Notes: generated by a model not told the origin, from the letters alone. A DNA stretch of 64,000 nucleotides from an uncultured Prevotellaceae bacterium (GCA_902800435.1 CADCEQ010000039.1:1-64000), one strand, 5' to 3'; shown: positions 1 through 8,252, counted from the stretch's first letter. Numbers and translations are program-made.

Positions 1-978
1 TCGGCTGCTGTGCTCAAGAACGGGGTGCTGTTGTCGAATGTGACGGCATCGCAGGCCGTGCACGAGGCCTATGGCGGCGTGGTGCCCGAGCTGGCATCGC
101 GTGCCCACCAGCAGAATGTGGTGCCGGTGGTCGACCAGGCCCTGAAACAGGCTGGGGTGGAGAAGGAGCAGCTGTCGGCTGTGGCCTTCACGCGAGGTCC
201 CGGACTGATGGGCTCGCTGCTTGTTGGCGTGAACTTTGCCAAGGGCTTTGCCCGCGCACTGGGCATCCCGATGATCGACGTGAACCACCTGCAGGGGCAT
301 GTAATGGCACACTTTATCAAGGAACCTTCCACAGAGAGCACAATCCCTCCGCTGCCTTTCCTCTGCCTTCTGGTCTCGGGCGGTAACTCTCAGATTGTCA
401 AGGTGAATGCTTACAACAACATGGAGGTGCTGGGGCAGACCATTGACGACGCTGCCGGCGAGGCCATCGACAAGTGCTCGAAGGTGATGGGGCTGGGCTA
501 TCCCGGTGGCCCAATCATCGACCGTCTGGCACGTCAGGGCAACCCGAAGGCTTTCCACTTTGCCGAGCCCAATATTCCCGGACTTGACTACAGCTTCTCG
601 GGACTGAAGACGTCGTTCCTCTACTCGCTGCAGAAGTGGGTGCAGGACGACCCCGACTTTGTTGAGAAACACAAGGAGGACATTGCCGCATCGCTGGAGT
701 GGACCATCGTCGACGTGCTGATGAAGAAGCTGAAGAAGGCCGTCAAGGAGACGGGCATCAGGCATGTGGCAGTGGCTGGCGGCGTGAGTGCCAACAACGG
801 GCTGCGCAATGCCTTCCACGACGCTGCCAAGCGCTATGGCTGGACTATCTACATACCGAAGTTCTCTTACACCACCGACAATGCTGCCATGATTGGCATC
901 GTGGGCTACTACAAGTACTTGGACAAGGACTTCTGTCCGATTGATGCTCCGGCATTCTCGAAGGTGACATTCAAATAG
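1..978 (+). CDS. tsaD: tRNA threonylcarbamoyladenosine transferase TsaD (5' end outside window)
   Basis: TsaD transfers the threonylcarbamoyl group onto A37 of tRNAs that read ANN codons, working in the cytoplasm with TsaB and TsaE. The reading frame is open from the first base, and the family's N-terminal segment (about 15 residues with the ESSCD motif) is missing, so the gene starts left of the window. Visible family features are the metal-binding HLQGHVMAH motif, the LVSGGNSQIV strand, the GEAIDKCSK region, GLKTSF, and the C-terminal AVAGGVSANNGLR and TTDNAAMIG motifs. The C terminus is complete. A 37-base AT-rich linker separates it from pncC, and the two genes may be co-transcribed. Confidence 0.96.
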   Translation, partial: SAAVLKNGVLLSNVTASQAVHEAYGGVVPELASRAHQQNVVPVVDQALKQAGVEKEQLSAVAFTRGPGLMGSLLVGVNFAKGFARALGIPMIDVNHLQGHVMAHFIKEPSTESTIPPLPFLCLLVSGGNSQIVKVNAYNNMEVLGQTIDDAAGEAIDKCSKVMGLGYPGGPIIDRLARQGNPKAFHFAEPNIPGLDYSFSGLKTSFLYSLQKWVQDDPDFVEKHKEDIAASLEWTIVDVLMKKLKKAVKETGIRHVAVAGGVSANNGLRNAFHDAAKRYGWTIYIPKFSYTTDNAAMIGIVGYYKYLDKDFCPIDAPAFSKVTFK

Positions 979-1005
979 TAAATAGAAAATCTGTAAATCG
1001 TAAAT
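976..1005. repeat. 30-base intergenic linker repeat, copy 1
   Basis: The AT-rich linker starts with the TAG stop of tsaD and contains AATCTGTAAATCGTAAAT. It matches the linker between the DMP19-like gene and smpB (7736-7765) at 28 of 30 positions by eye, although the flanking genes are unrelated. A shorter related string, TAAATCGTAAATAAAT, lies before the DUF1232 gene near 35383. Confidence 0.6.
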
Positions 1006-1015
1006 TTAGTATAAC

Positions 1016-1522
1016 GTGGATTTTGAAGCAAAAGTAACGAGCAGGGAAATCAGCGAACTGCTCTGGGAAATGGAGAAGACAGTCGGAACGGCTGAGAGTT
1101 GTACTGGCGGGCGCATTGCCGAAGCCATTATGGCCGTGCCCGGTGCCTCGAAGTACTTCAAGGGAGGCATCATATCGTATGTTAACGAAATCAAGGAGTC
1201 GCTGCTGGGCGTCGACCCGCAAGTGCTGGAGGAGAAGACTGCCGTCTGCGAGGAGGTGGCCGTGGCTATGGTGAAGGGAGCCTGTAAGGCCCTGAACACC
1301 GACTATGCCATCTCGGCCACAGGCATTGCCGGACCCTCGGGCGGCACCAAGGACATACCCGTCGGCACCATCTGGCTGGCCTGCGGAAACTCAGAGCGCG
1401 TAGTGACCCTCCTGGTTCAGGAAGACCACGGTCGCGACATCAATCTGGCCATAGCTACCAACAAGGCCATGCAGCTCTTCCTGAGCTATTTAAGAGAGGA
1501 AACAGTACCTGGGGCCGAGTAA
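1016..1522 (+). CDS. pncC: CinA C-terminal domain nicotinamide-nucleotide amidase
   Basis: This is a stand-alone CinA C-terminal (PncC-type) protein of 168 residues, the usual length. The family deamidates nicotinamide mononucleotide to nicotinate mononucleotide, which recycles the pyridine ring for NAD synthesis. Family motifs visible are TVGTAESCTGGRIAEAI near the N terminus, with the catalytic serine in ESCTGG, the YFKGGIISYVNEIK segment, and SATGIAGPSGGT followed by PVGTIWLA. The start is GTG, since no ATG lies in frame between the tsaD stop and the conserved core. The N-terminal molybdopterin-like domain of long CinA proteins is absent. Confidence 0.9.
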   Translation: MDFEAKVTSREISELLWEMEKTVGTAESCTGGRIAEAIMAVPGASKYFKGGIISYVNEIKESLLGVDPQVLEEKTAVCEEVAVAMVKGACKALNTDYAISATGIAGPSGGTKDIPVGTIWLACGNSERVVTLLVQEDHGRDINLAIATNKAMQLFLSYLREETVPGAE

Positions 1523-1634
1523 CACTCAGCCCCCCTGTTTTAACCTGTTCTACGCATTACTGACTACAGATGAATGCCTTTTTGCTTAAAAAAGGTTAAT
1601 ATCCATCCCTTTGCGTGCAAAATATAGCAACACT

Positions 1635-1666
1635 TTTGGAAAATAGGATTCTTTTTTCTATTTTTG
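1635..1666 (+). promoter_or_regulatory. Bacteroidetes -33/-7 promoter
   Basis: TTTG (1635-1638), 20 bases, then TATTTTTG (1659-1666), an exact match to the TTTG-N19-21-TAnnTTTG consensus. Transcription should begin a few bases later, which rules out the ATG at 1664 and supports 1721 as the start of the downstream gene. Confidence 0.8.
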
Positions 1667-1720
1667 CATTTCAAAAGGTTTAGTTGCTATTATATTTGTT
1701 TGACACTTTATTTTTTCGTT

Positions 1721-4387
1721 ATGATTTACAAGAGGTGTTTAAAGACATACGCATTATTATTCCTCATGACCTTTGTACTTGTCGGAGGATTGAAGGCACA
1801 AACACATGCGGAGGCTACCAGCCAGCAATGGAAGGGTATTGATGTTAATACTGTTCTTAACGGCAATTACCCTGATAACAACACCATCGAAAGTGGTTAT
1901 CCTTTTCTTTTATATAATGTAGGAACCGGTCGTTTTATCATGCAGGGTGGTGACTGGGCTATGGAGGGCCGTCTGTTCTTCTCGGACTTTGGTCGCCAGA
2001 TGTATCTGTATTCCAATGGCCGCATCAATGCTGGAATCACCGAGAGTGCAACTGCTACTAAGAACAGTTTCTGCGCCCGGCCTCCTGAACCGACTGGAAG
2101 AACCAGCTGGACAAGTATTACTGAAAGCAACCTTACCACCTTGATGGATGGAGACACCTCATGGGGAAATTATCCAATGCCTTGGCATTTTGAGCGAGTT
2201 GAAGCAGCGTCGAATACAGAGACTTACACCTATTATATGTATCAAACTTCAAAAAGTCTATATAAGATTAATGCTCCTAGTGCTTCTACTGGCTCTGCAT
2301 ACCATAACAAACAATATGGCGGCAAGAATTTTTATCTTGGAGCCGCTTGGGGAGAATGTCACAACACCATAAATGGCAAGGGTGACGGGCAGTTTGTATA
2401 TATGGATGACGACCGTTCCTGTTGGACATCCGTAGACGTACTGAACGAAAATACTATAGAAGCAGTTTCTATGTGGGATACGACAACAGAGAATGGTGTT
2501 TATGTGAAGCAAGAAAACGGAAAGGCAATGTTGGAAAACGGAGACCTTGTGGATATACAGAAACTCTATCAGTGGCGCTTGATATCTATCAACGAGTTTA
2601 TAGAAAAGCTGAACAGTAACGGGATTGGCCTTAATCCAAGCATCTCGTCGCTGATTAAAGACCGCGATTTTACACGTAACGCCAATGACTTTTTCGGAGC
2701 TAACGACTGGACATTCTCAACGCTGGCTGACTATACCTACGGCCCCACGAAACGTTATGCTTACACCTGGGGTGATTACCAGAAGGATCAATCCTTGCAA
2801 AATAACAACCAACAATCGAGATTTATAGCTGAACCATGGGACTCGCCCGTCAGGTTAAAAGAAGTGTTTGACAAGTGGACTACTACAAGCACGAACGATC
2901 AGGCTACCGGAAAGAAAAGTGCCAAATATGGATTCATGTCTTTCGAAGGCGTGGGCACCGTCACTACCAATTTCGTAGTGCCCAATCCTGGATGGTATGA
3001 GATAGAGTGTGCGGGTTTCATCATGAGCGAAGAGAATCACGATGCCTATCTGTTTGCCCGTGTGATTCCCGACGCCCAGGTCAATGAACCAGAAAGTTCG
3101 TTTGCGATTCCTGAAGGTGAAGAACCTACCTATGGCGTAGTGACACTGGGGAAACTGCCTTACGGAACATATCAGAAAAAAAACTACGAGAATTGCCTGG
3201 AAGCTGGAAAGGAACTGCTCCAAAATAGAGACAATCACAGGCAAAAGGTGTGGGTGCTGGTTTCGGAGGATGATTATCGAAACAACAAAAAGACCATCCG
3301 CCTGGGATTCAGGAAGAATGCGGCAACCCAGAGCGAGCTCGTTACCAAAGGCAACAACAAAGGCTACTACGACACCGACTGGGTGTGCGTGGATGACATC
3401 CGAGCCTCGTTCATGGGCTTGGGCCCCGTGTTCTTCTATGAAGACGAAGAGGATTTGAGATACTTGAGTCAAGCTGATGAAGACGCAGAGCGTTTTACGC
3501 CAAACGAATATGCTCCGGCAGTCAAGAGCGGAAGGTATAGTGGTTCTGCCAACCTGCTACGCAAGTTCACGAAGGGCGAATGGAACACCTTCTCGTTCCC
3601 GCTGCCCCTTACGGGTGAGCAGGTGCGCAACGCTTTCGGAGACAATTGTGAACTGCTCTTATTGAATAGTATCGGCAACTTGTCGAGCAATGACTGCATC
3701 ATCGATTTCCAGACAGTCAAACTGGTTACGCTCAACAACGTCGTCGAGGCAGGCAACCTCTACATGCTGAAACCAACAAAGGAACCCGCCTATGGTGAAA
3801 CACCGCGCGGCGACATGGCTTACTATTATGACCTCGGCAGGATGTTCTTCTCCACTAATGGAGAGAATGAAGATCCTACTTATACGTATCCAGTCATGGA
3901 CTTGAGTGTATGCTACGGACAACAGCCTGTCGGTTCCTATAATGACACGAACAACGGGACGGGTTATGTTACCTATACACAGACACCGGACTTCAACACG
4001 TTCCGCGTCGACATTAATGGCGTAAAACTTACCTCTATAGCTTCCCCCGCTAGCAGCTACGCCCCGAAGGGTTCGTATGCCATGAGTGGCGGCAAAATGT
4101 ATGAACTGAGTCGCGACACACGTATCAAGGGCTTCCGAGGATGGATAACGCTCACGCACAGCATCTTCGCCGATGCAGAAAGCTCTGCTTCGGGAGCAAG
4201 AATCGCCATTGACGGTGTCATTGATGGTGACGCTACAACTGCCATCGATCGGCAGTCTATCATCCCGGTAAATCCCAACGGCATCACTGCTGTCTATGAT
4301 CTGTCAGGGCGCAAGGTTGGCACATCTGTTGACTGCCTGCCAAAGGGCATGTACATCGTAAATGGAAAGAAACTGTTGGTGAAGTGA
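1721..4387 (+). CDS. large secreted protein with T9SS-type C-terminal sorting domain
   Basis: A protein of 888 residues with a signal peptide (positive start MIYKRCLK, hydrophobic ALLFLMTFVLVGG, cleavage after LKAQ). The last 35 or so residues (AVYDLSGRKV, then LPKGMYIVNGKKLLVK) resemble type A C-terminal domains of the type IX secretion system, so the protein is probably exported through the outer membrane and anchored at the surface. The middle (about residues 390-500) reads like a beta-sandwich region with VPNPGWYEIECAGF, and WNTFSFPLPLTGEQV begins another beta-rich part near residue 620. I recognise no enzymatic motif. The 19-codon longer reading frame starting at 1664 overlaps the promoter -7 box and is rejected. 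The function is unknown. Confidence 0.8.
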   Translation: MIYKRCLKTYALLFLMTFVLVGGLKAQTHAEATSQQWKGIDVNTVLNGNYPDNNTIESGYPFLLYNVGTGRFIMQGGDWAMEGRLFFSDFGRQMYLYSNGRINAGITESATATKNSFCARPPEPTGRTSWTSITESNLTTLMDGDTSWGNYPMPWHFERVEAASNTETYTYYMYQTSKSLYKINAPSASTGSAYHNKQYGGKNFYLGAAWGECHNTINGKGDGQFVYMDDDRSCWTSVDVLNENTIEAVSMWDTTTENGVYVKQENGKAMLENGDLVDIQKLYQWRLISINEFIEKLNSNGIGLNPSISSLIKDRDFTRNANDFFGANDWTFSTLADYTYGPTKRYAYTWGDYQKDQSLQNNNQQSRFIAEPWDSPVRLKEVFDKWTTTSTNDQATGKKSAKYGFMSFEGVGTVTTNFVVPNPGWYEIECAGFIMSEENHDAYLFARVIPDAQVNEPESSFAIPEGEEPTYGVVTLGKLPYGTYQKKNYENCLEAGKELLQNRDNHRQKVWVLVSEDDYRNNKKTIRLGFRKNAATQSELVTKGNNKGYYDTDWVCVDDIRASFMGLGPVFFYEDEEDLRYLSQADEDAERFTPNEYAPAVKSGRYSGSANLLRKFTKGEWNTFSFPLPLTGEQVRNAFGDNCELLLLNSIGNLSSNDCIIDFQTVKLVTLNNVVEAGNLYMLKPTKEPAYGETPRGDMAYYYDLGRMFFSTNGENEDPTYTYPVMDLSVCYGQQPVGSYNDTNNGTGYVTYTQTPDFNTFRVDINGVKLTSIASPASSYAPKGSYAMSGGKMYELSRDTRIKGFRGWITLTHSIFADAESSASGARIAIDGVIDGDATTAIDRQSIIPVNPNGITAVYDLSGRKVGTSVDCLPKGMYIVNGKKLLVK

Positions 4388-4402
4388 AAAAGGTGTGAGG
4401 AT

Positions 4403-4588
4403 ATGAAAAAGAAATTATATTTGCAACCTGCTGCAAGAGATGTTGGCATCCTGCCGCCTTGGGTGATGGCTGTCAGTCGAGGATGGGCGCGTGACGGAAA
4501 TCCTCCTACTGCTGTTGAACAGGAAGACGATGTCGATGCAGAAGACTTGGATGGTGACGGCTATGGCGGTTTCCTCGACCTGGATTAA
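4403..4588 (+). CDS. small acidic protein, unknown function
   Basis: A 61-residue protein that starts MKKKLYLQPAARDV 15 bases after the large secreted protein, so it is probably in the same transcript. It has no clear signal peptide. The N-terminal third is basic, the middle has GILPPWVMAVSRGW, and the last 25 residues are strongly acidic with Asp/Glu runs and DGDGYGGFLDLD, which loosely recalls a calcium-binding loop. Short proteins that begin MKKK-Y-P and end acidic are, from memory, common beside surface-protein genes in Prevotella, but I know of no function. It could be a peptide precursor or an accessory protein. Confidence 0.6.
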   Translation: MKKKLYLQPAARDVGILPPWVMAVSRGWARDGNPPTAVEQEDDVDAEDLDGDGYGGFLDLD

Positions 4589-4705
4589 CTCCATTTTGAC
4601 AGGACAAAGTGGCCTAAGTTGATTCGCAGGCTATAGATATGGTTAAAAAACATTAATTAGGGATGATTTCTCAATTCCCATGCCTCTTTTCTCATGAAAA
4701 ATGCG

Positions 4706-4713
4706 TACCTTTG
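4706..4713 (+). promoter_or_regulatory. -7 promoter element of the ribosomal protein operon
   Basis: TACCTTTG fits TAnnTTTG and lies 53 bases before rpmB. I see no exact TTTG at the right distance upstream, so the -33 element is weak or degenerate. Confidence 0.6.
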
Positions 4714-4766
4714 CACCCTGTTTGGAATAAGTTACTAAAAAGTACACAAAAAAGGAGTAGATAGAA

Positions 4767-5030
4767 ATGTCTAAGATTTGTCAAATTACAGGTAAGAAGG
4801 CACAGATAGGTTGCAATGTGTCTCACTCAAAGCACCACACGAAGCGTAGCTTTGACGTTAACCTCTTCAGCAAGAAGTTCTACTATGTGGAGGAGGACTG
4901 CTGGATTCAGTTGAAGATCAGTGCTGCTGGCCTTCGCATGATTAATAAGGTCGGTCTTGACGCTGCATTGAAGCAGGCAGTTGCCAATGGATATGTGGAC
5001 TGGAAGGACATTAAAGTGATAGGAGATTAA
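4767..5030 (+). CDS. rpmB: 50S ribosomal protein L28 (bL28)
   Basis: Ribosomal protein of the large subunit, 87 residues, the normal size for Bacteroidetes bL28. It starts [23 protein letters not shown] and continues with the [14 protein letters not shown] segment, both characteristic of the family. It heads a compact three-gene operon with rpmG five bases downstream and the DUF4295/bL38 gene after that. This arrangement is a Bacteroidia hallmark. A -7 element sits upstream and a strong hairpin terminator follows the third gene, so the operon looks complete. Confidence 0.97.
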   Translation: MSKICQITGKKAQIGCNVSHSKHHTKRSFDVNLFSKKFYYVEEDCWIQLKISAAGLRMINKVGLDAALKQAVANGYVDWKDIKVIGD

Positions 5031-5035
5031 TAACC

Positions 5036-5227
5036 ATGGCAAGCAAGAAAGCAAAAGGAAACCGCGTTCAGGTCGTCCTGGAGTGCACTGAGCACAAGGC
5101 AAGTGGAATGCCCGGCACGAGCCGCTACATTACCACCAAGAATCGCAAGAATACGCCCGAGCGTATGGAGATGATGAAGTACAACCCCATCCTGAAGAAG
5201 ATGACGTTGCACAAGGAGATTAAGTAA
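5036..5227 (+). CDS. rpmG: 50S ribosomal protein L33 (bL33)
   Basis: Large-subunit ribosomal protein of 63 residues. The family pattern is clear: [20 protein letters not shown], then [23 protein letters not shown] and a lysine-rich tail. The usual zinc-binding CxxC pairs of some bL33 proteins are absent, since only one cysteine (in LECTEH) is seen, so this is the cysteine-poor (C-minus) form, which does not need zinc. It lies five bases after rpmB and 35 bases before the bL38 gene. Confidence 0.96.
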   Translation: MASKKAKGNRVQVVLECTEHKASGMPGTSRYITTKNRKNTPERMEMMKYNPILKKMTLHKEIK

Positions 5228-5262
5228 GGGTGAATAGTCTTAAAAAGTAAAAAGATAAAGAT

Positions 5263-5418
5263 ATGGCAAAGAAAACCGTTGCTACCCTCCATGAAGGATC
5301 AAAGGATGGTCGCGCTTACACAAAGGTTATCAAGATGGTGAAGAGCCCCAAGACTGGTGCCTACATCTTCGACGAGCAGATGGTTCCCAACGAGGAAGTG
5401 AAGGACTTCTTCAAGTAG
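5263..5418 (+). CDS. DUF4295 ribosomal protein (bL38-like)
   Basis: A 51-residue basic protein starting MAKKTVATLHEGSKDGRAYT and ending EEVKDFFK. It matches the DUF4295 family that always follows rpmB-rpmG in Bacteroidia. As I recall, this family was identified in the Flavobacterium johnsoniae ribosome structure as a Bacteroidia-specific large-subunit protein, bL38. I give no gene symbol because usage is not settled. The gene is short and easily missed, but its position, start and the terminator 25 bases after its stop support it. Confidence 0.9.
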   Translation: MAKKTVATLHEGSKDGRAYTKVIKMVKSPKTGAYIFDEQMVPNEEVKDFFK

Positions 5419-5442
5419 GATTCTATATTCTAAAAATAAATG

Positions 5443-5471
5443 GCCGAAAGTTTTGTACTTTCGGCTTTTTT
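5443..5471 (+). terminator. intrinsic terminator of rpmB-rpmG-bL38
   Basis: Stem GCCGAAAG (5443-5450) pairs perfectly with CTTTCGGC (5458-5465) around a seven-base loop and is followed by six T. The loop also holds the TTTG of the next promoter. Confidence 0.9.
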
Positions 5472-5482
5472 GTTTATCTTTG
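5452..5482 (+). promoter_or_regulatory. galE promoter overlapping the upstream terminator
   Basis: TTTG (5452-5455) lies in the terminator loop, followed by 19 bases and TATCTTTG (5475-5482). This fits the Bacteroidetes consensus and lies 50 bases before the galE start. Confidence 0.75.
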
Positions 5483-5531
5483 CAGACGCAAAGCAAAACT
5501 ACTAATAAAAACATAGAAGAAAAGCATCAAT

Positions 5532-6572
5532 ATGAAACAGACAATCCTTGTGACGGGTGGCACCGGTTTTATTGGGAGCCACACCACGGTCGAACTGCAG
5601 CAGGCAGGCTACGAAGTGGTTATCATTGACAACCTGTCGAACTCTAATGCCAACGTTGTCGACGGCATAGAGAAGATAACAGGCGTACGCCCAGCCTTCG
5701 AGCAGGTTGACTGCTGCGACATGGAGGCCCTCGAGGGCGTGTTCAAGAAGTACCCGAAGATAGAGGGTATCATCCACTTTGCCGCTTCGAAGGCTGTGGG
5801 TGAGTCGGTTGAGAAGCCGCTGCTCTACTACCGCAACAACATCACGTCGCTCATCAATCTGCTGGAGCTGATGCCGAAGTATGATGTAAAGGGCATCATC
5901 TTCTCAAGCTCGTGTACCGTCTATGGTCAGCCCACCGAGGAGAACCTGCCCGTTACCGAGAAGGCTCCCATCCAGAAGGCTTTGTCACCCTATGGCAACA
6001 CGAAGCAGATTAACGAGGAAATCATTCAAGACTATATACACAGCGGTGCTCCCATCAAGAGTATCATTCTGCGCTATTTCAACCCCATCGGCGCACACCC
6101 CACGGCTCTCATCGGCGAGCTGCCCAACGGCGTGCCCATGAACCTCATCCCCTTCGTCACGCAGACGGCTATGGGCATTCGCGGACAGCTGAAGATTTTC
6201 GGCAACGACTACGACACACCCGACCACACCTGCATCCGCGACTACATCTATGTGGTCGACCTGGCCAAGGCCCATGTCAAGGCTATGGAGCGCGTGCTCG
6301 ACAAGCCCGAGACTGATGCCGTTGAGGTGTTCAACATCGGAACGGGTCGCGGACTGTCTACGCTGGAGGTGGTCGAGGGCTTCGAGAAGGCTACCGGCGT
6401 CAAGGTAAACTGGACCTATGCTCCGCGTCGTGAAGGCGATATCGAGAAGGTCTGGGGCGACGTGACCAAGGCTAACAAAGTGCTTGGCTGGAAAGCTGAG
6501 ACACCTACTGAGGACGTGCTGCGCTCTGCCTGGAAATGGCAGGTGAAGCTGCGCGAGGACGGCATACAGTAA
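5532..6572 (+). CDS. galE: UDP-glucose 4-epimerase
   Basis: GalE interconverts UDP-glucose and UDP-galactose with bound NAD, feeding the Leloir pathway and supplying galactose for surface polysaccharides. The 346-residue protein is a complete extended short-chain dehydrogenase. It has the NAD-binding VTGGTGFIGSH at residues 6-16, the SSSCTVYG serine motif, the catalytic Tyr and Lys in SPYGNTK, and the C-terminal VFNIGTGRGLSTLEV and WTYAPRREGDI segments typical of GalE. It is monocistronic: its own promoter overlaps the terminator upstream, and a hairpin terminator follows. No other galactose genes lie nearby. Confidence 0.95.
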   Translation: MKQTILVTGGTGFIGSHTTVELQQAGYEVVIIDNLSNSNANVVDGIEKITGVRPAFEQVDCCDMEALEGVFKKYPKIEGIIHFAASKAVGESVEKPLLYYRNNITSLINLLELMPKYDVKGIIFSSSCTVYGQPTEENLPVTEKAPIQKALSPYGNTKQINEEIIQDYIHSGAPIKSIILRYFNPIGAHPTALIGELPNGVPMNLIPFVTQTAMGIRGQLKIFGNDYDTPDHTCIRDYIYVVDLAKAHVKAMERVLDKPETDAVEVFNIGTGRGLSTLEVVEGFEKATGVKVNWTYAPRREGDIEKVWGDVTKANKVLGWKAETPTEDVLRSAWKWQVKLREDGIQ

Positions 6573-6642
6573 GAATCCTCCCTTATGTTTTTATAATTTA
6601 TACGGTCAGATGTGACTGACCTTTAGTGTTTGTGTTGTTAGG

Positions 6643-6672
6643 GGCTCTCGATGTGAATCGGGAGCCTTTTTT
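6643..6672 (+). terminator. intrinsic terminator of galE
   Basis: GGCTCTCGAT (6643-6652) pairs with ATCGGGAGCC (6657-6666) through ten pairs, one of them G-T, around a GTGA loop, and is followed by six T. A second hairpin (GGTCAG/CTGACC, 6604-6621) lies just upstream. The T run reaches into the stop codon of the convergent MgtC-like gene. Confidence 0.88.
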
Positions 6673-7138
6673 AGTTGGAGTCCTCTTCGTCCTTCTCTTC
6701 CTGACGGTTGTTCTTGAACACGTGGTTGTGGAGGAAGTCCATCAGTTCGAGGCAGACGATAACCATGATGGTGGCAGCAACGGCAACGGCGTGCATGCCA
6801 GCACCGGCAGACATACCAATGGCAGCCGTCACCCAGAGTCCTGCTGCCGTTGTCAGGCCTCTGACGGCGTGTTTCTGGAAGATGATGCAGCCTGCACCGA
6901 TGAAGCCAATGCCTGAGACTACCTGGGAGGCAATGCGCGACACATCATAACGCGTGGCCTCGGTAATCAGCACGTCGCTGAATCCGTGGGCAGAGAGAAT
7001 CATAAACAGGCCACTACCCAGTCCGACGAGGAAATGGGTGCGGAACCCGGCTTCCTTGGCACGGTACTCGCGTTCAAGTCCGATGGCACCGCCAAGCAGT
7101 CCGGCAATGAAAATACGGAGGATAAATTCGGTTGTCAT
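6671..7138 (-). CDS. MgtC/SapB family membrane protein
   Basis: A 155-residue inner-membrane protein with about four hydrophobic segments. It matches the MgtC N-terminal domain: GLLGGAIGLEREYRAKEAGFRTHFLVGLGSGLFM, then VSGIGFIGAGCI and a VRGLTTAAGLWVTAAIGM segment. Family members are linked to growth at low magnesium, to intracellular survival, and to regulation of ATP synthase in pathogens. Here the protein lacks the soluble C-terminal domain of virulence-type MgtC and ends in an acidic tail (NNRQEEKDEEDSN), as in the common short SapB-type form. Its role in this organism is unknown. It converges on galE and shares its terminator region. Confidence 0.88.
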   Translation of the reverse strand: MTTEFILRIFIAGLLGGAIGLEREYRAKEAGFRTHFLVGLGSGLFMILSAHGFSDVLITEATRYDVSRIASQVVSGIGFIGAGCIIFQKHAVRGLTTAAGLWVTAAIGMSAGAGMHAVAVAATIMVIVCLELMDFLHNHVFKNNRQEEKDEEDSN

Positions 7139-7163
7139 AATGCTGATTTGTTTGTTTTTGCTG

Positions 7164-7171
7164 CAAAGATA
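7164..7171 (-). promoter_or_regulatory. -7 element for the MgtC-like gene
   Basis: The minus strand reads TATCTTTG, 25 bases before the start codon. No exact TTTG is seen at the -33 position. Confidence 0.5.
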
Positions 7172-7215
7172 CGAAATAAATGTGAATAGTTAATCGTGAT
7201 TTGTAATTTATTTCG

Positions 7216-7223
7216 TAACTTTG
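7216..7223 (+). promoter_or_regulatory. -7 element for the DMP19-like gene
   Basis: TAACTTTG fits the consensus and lies eight bases before the ATG at 7232, giving a very short or absent leader. This also rules out the longer frame starting at 7196. No exact -33 TTTG is present at the right spacing. Confidence 0.55.
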
Positions 7224-7231
7224 CATCGATT

Positions 7232-7738
7232 ATGATAGAAGTGAAAGTAAAAGATGCTGATTTGCAGCAGGCAGCCAGCGAAGGCATGGATGCTTTCGTG
7301 CAGGTTTTCGTCGACGGCATACGTGGTGCTATAGGCGGTGAACTGTCGGCAGAGACAATGGCCGAACTGAACGCCGACCAGGTGACGCTCCTGGCGTGGG
7401 ACACCCTGCATGAGGAGGTGATGGACGGTGGTTTCGTGCAGCTGATACACAATGGCTACGGGCCGTTCATCTTCAAGAATCCCTTTGCCAAGGCCGTGAA
7501 GCTGTGGGGGCTGCGCGAGCTCTCCAAACTGGTTTACGATGCCCATACGCTGTGGCTGAAGCACCGTGAGGAAATAGAGCGCGAATTGACCGACGATGAG
7601 TTTATGGCGCTGTTTGAACAGATGCCTGAGTTTGACGACCTCGACGACCAGTTCGTTGAGAACGAGGAGGAGTGGACGTCGGCTATCGCCCACTACATTG
7701 ACGAGCATATTGAGAACTTTGCTGAAATCGAGCAATAG
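7232..7738 (+). CDS. DMP19-like (DUF4375) acidic protein
   Basis: A 168-residue, strongly acidic soluble protein. The DUF4375/DMP19 signature is visible around residues 55-105 (EEVMDGGFVQLIHNGYG, then LWGLRELSKLVYDA). DMP19 of Neisseria is described as a DNA-mimic protein that binds a transcription factor. Whether this homologue mimics DNA is not known, although the Asp/Glu-rich last 50 residues (EFDDLDDQFVENEEEW) would suit it. The start was placed at the ATG in MIEVKVKDAD because the upstream frame runs through the promoter. The gene is followed by the repeat linker and smpB. Confidence 0.75.
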   Translation: MIEVKVKDADLQQAASEGMDAFVQVFVDGIRGAIGGELSAETMAELNADQVTLLAWDTLHEEVMDGGFVQLIHNGYGPFIFKNPFAKAVKLWGLRELSKLVYDAHTLWLKHREEIERELTDDEFMALFEQMPEFDDLDDQFVENEEEWTSAIAHYIDEHIENFAEIEQ

Positions 7739-7765
7739 TAAATCGAGAATCTGTAAATCGTAAAT
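7736..7765. repeat. 30-base intergenic linker repeat, copy 2
   Basis: It begins with the TAG stop of the DMP19-like gene and contains the same AATCTGTAAATCGTAAAT core as the tsaD-pncC linker. It ends just before the GTG start of smpB. Confidence 0.6.
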
Positions 7766-7772
7766 AGATAAG

Positions 7773-8252
7773 GTGAATAAGCAAGAAGAAGAGATCAGGA
7801 AGAAGAGTCCTGTCAACATACGCAACAAGAAGGCCTCGTTTGAGTACTTCTTCATTGAAACTCTGACGGCGGGCATTGTGCTGACGGGTACGGAGATTAA
7901 GAGCATCCGTGCCGGCAAAGCCAGTCTGGTAGACAGCTACTGTCTGATTATCAACGGCGAGATGTGGGTGCGTGGCATGAGCGTGTCGCCCTACTTCTAC
8001 GGTTCGTACAACAACCATGAGATGAAGCGCGACCGCAAGCTGCTGCTGACGAAGCGCGAGATTCGTAAGCTGCAGAGTGCTACCAAGCAGACGGGCTATA
8101 CGATAGTGCCCCTGCTGGTGTTCCTCGACGAGAAGGGCCGTGCCAAGATGGACATTGCGCTGTGTAAGGGTAAGAAAGCGTTCGACAAGCGCCAGACGCT
8201 GAAGGAGAAGGAGGACCGCCGTGAAATGGACCGTGCGATTAAACATTACTAA
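7773..8252 (+). CDS. smpB: SsrA-binding protein SmpB
   Basis: SmpB binds tmRNA and delivers it to stalled ribosomes for trans-translation. The 159-residue protein is full length. It shows [31 protein letters not shown] and the ASLVDSY motif at the N-terminal half, the [14 protein letters not shown] segment, and the basic C-terminal tail ([21 protein letters not shown]) that enters the mRNA channel. The start is GTG, the first start after the linker repeat. The stop is directly followed by the ATG of metH with no spacer, which suggests translational coupling. Confidence 0.96.
   Translation: MNKQEEEIRKKSPVNIRNKKASFEYFFIETLTAGIVLTGTEIKSIRAGKASLVDSYCLIINGEMWVRGMSVSPYFYGSYNNHEMKRDRKLLLTKREIRKLQSATKQTGYTIVPLLVFLDEKGRAKMDIALCKGKKAFDKRQTLKEKEDRREMDRAIKHY

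Noticed and set aside
1664..1720. 19-codon N-terminal extension of the large secreted protein
   Set aside because: It overlaps the -7 promoter box and would precede the signal peptide; the ATG at 1721 starts a clean signal peptide.
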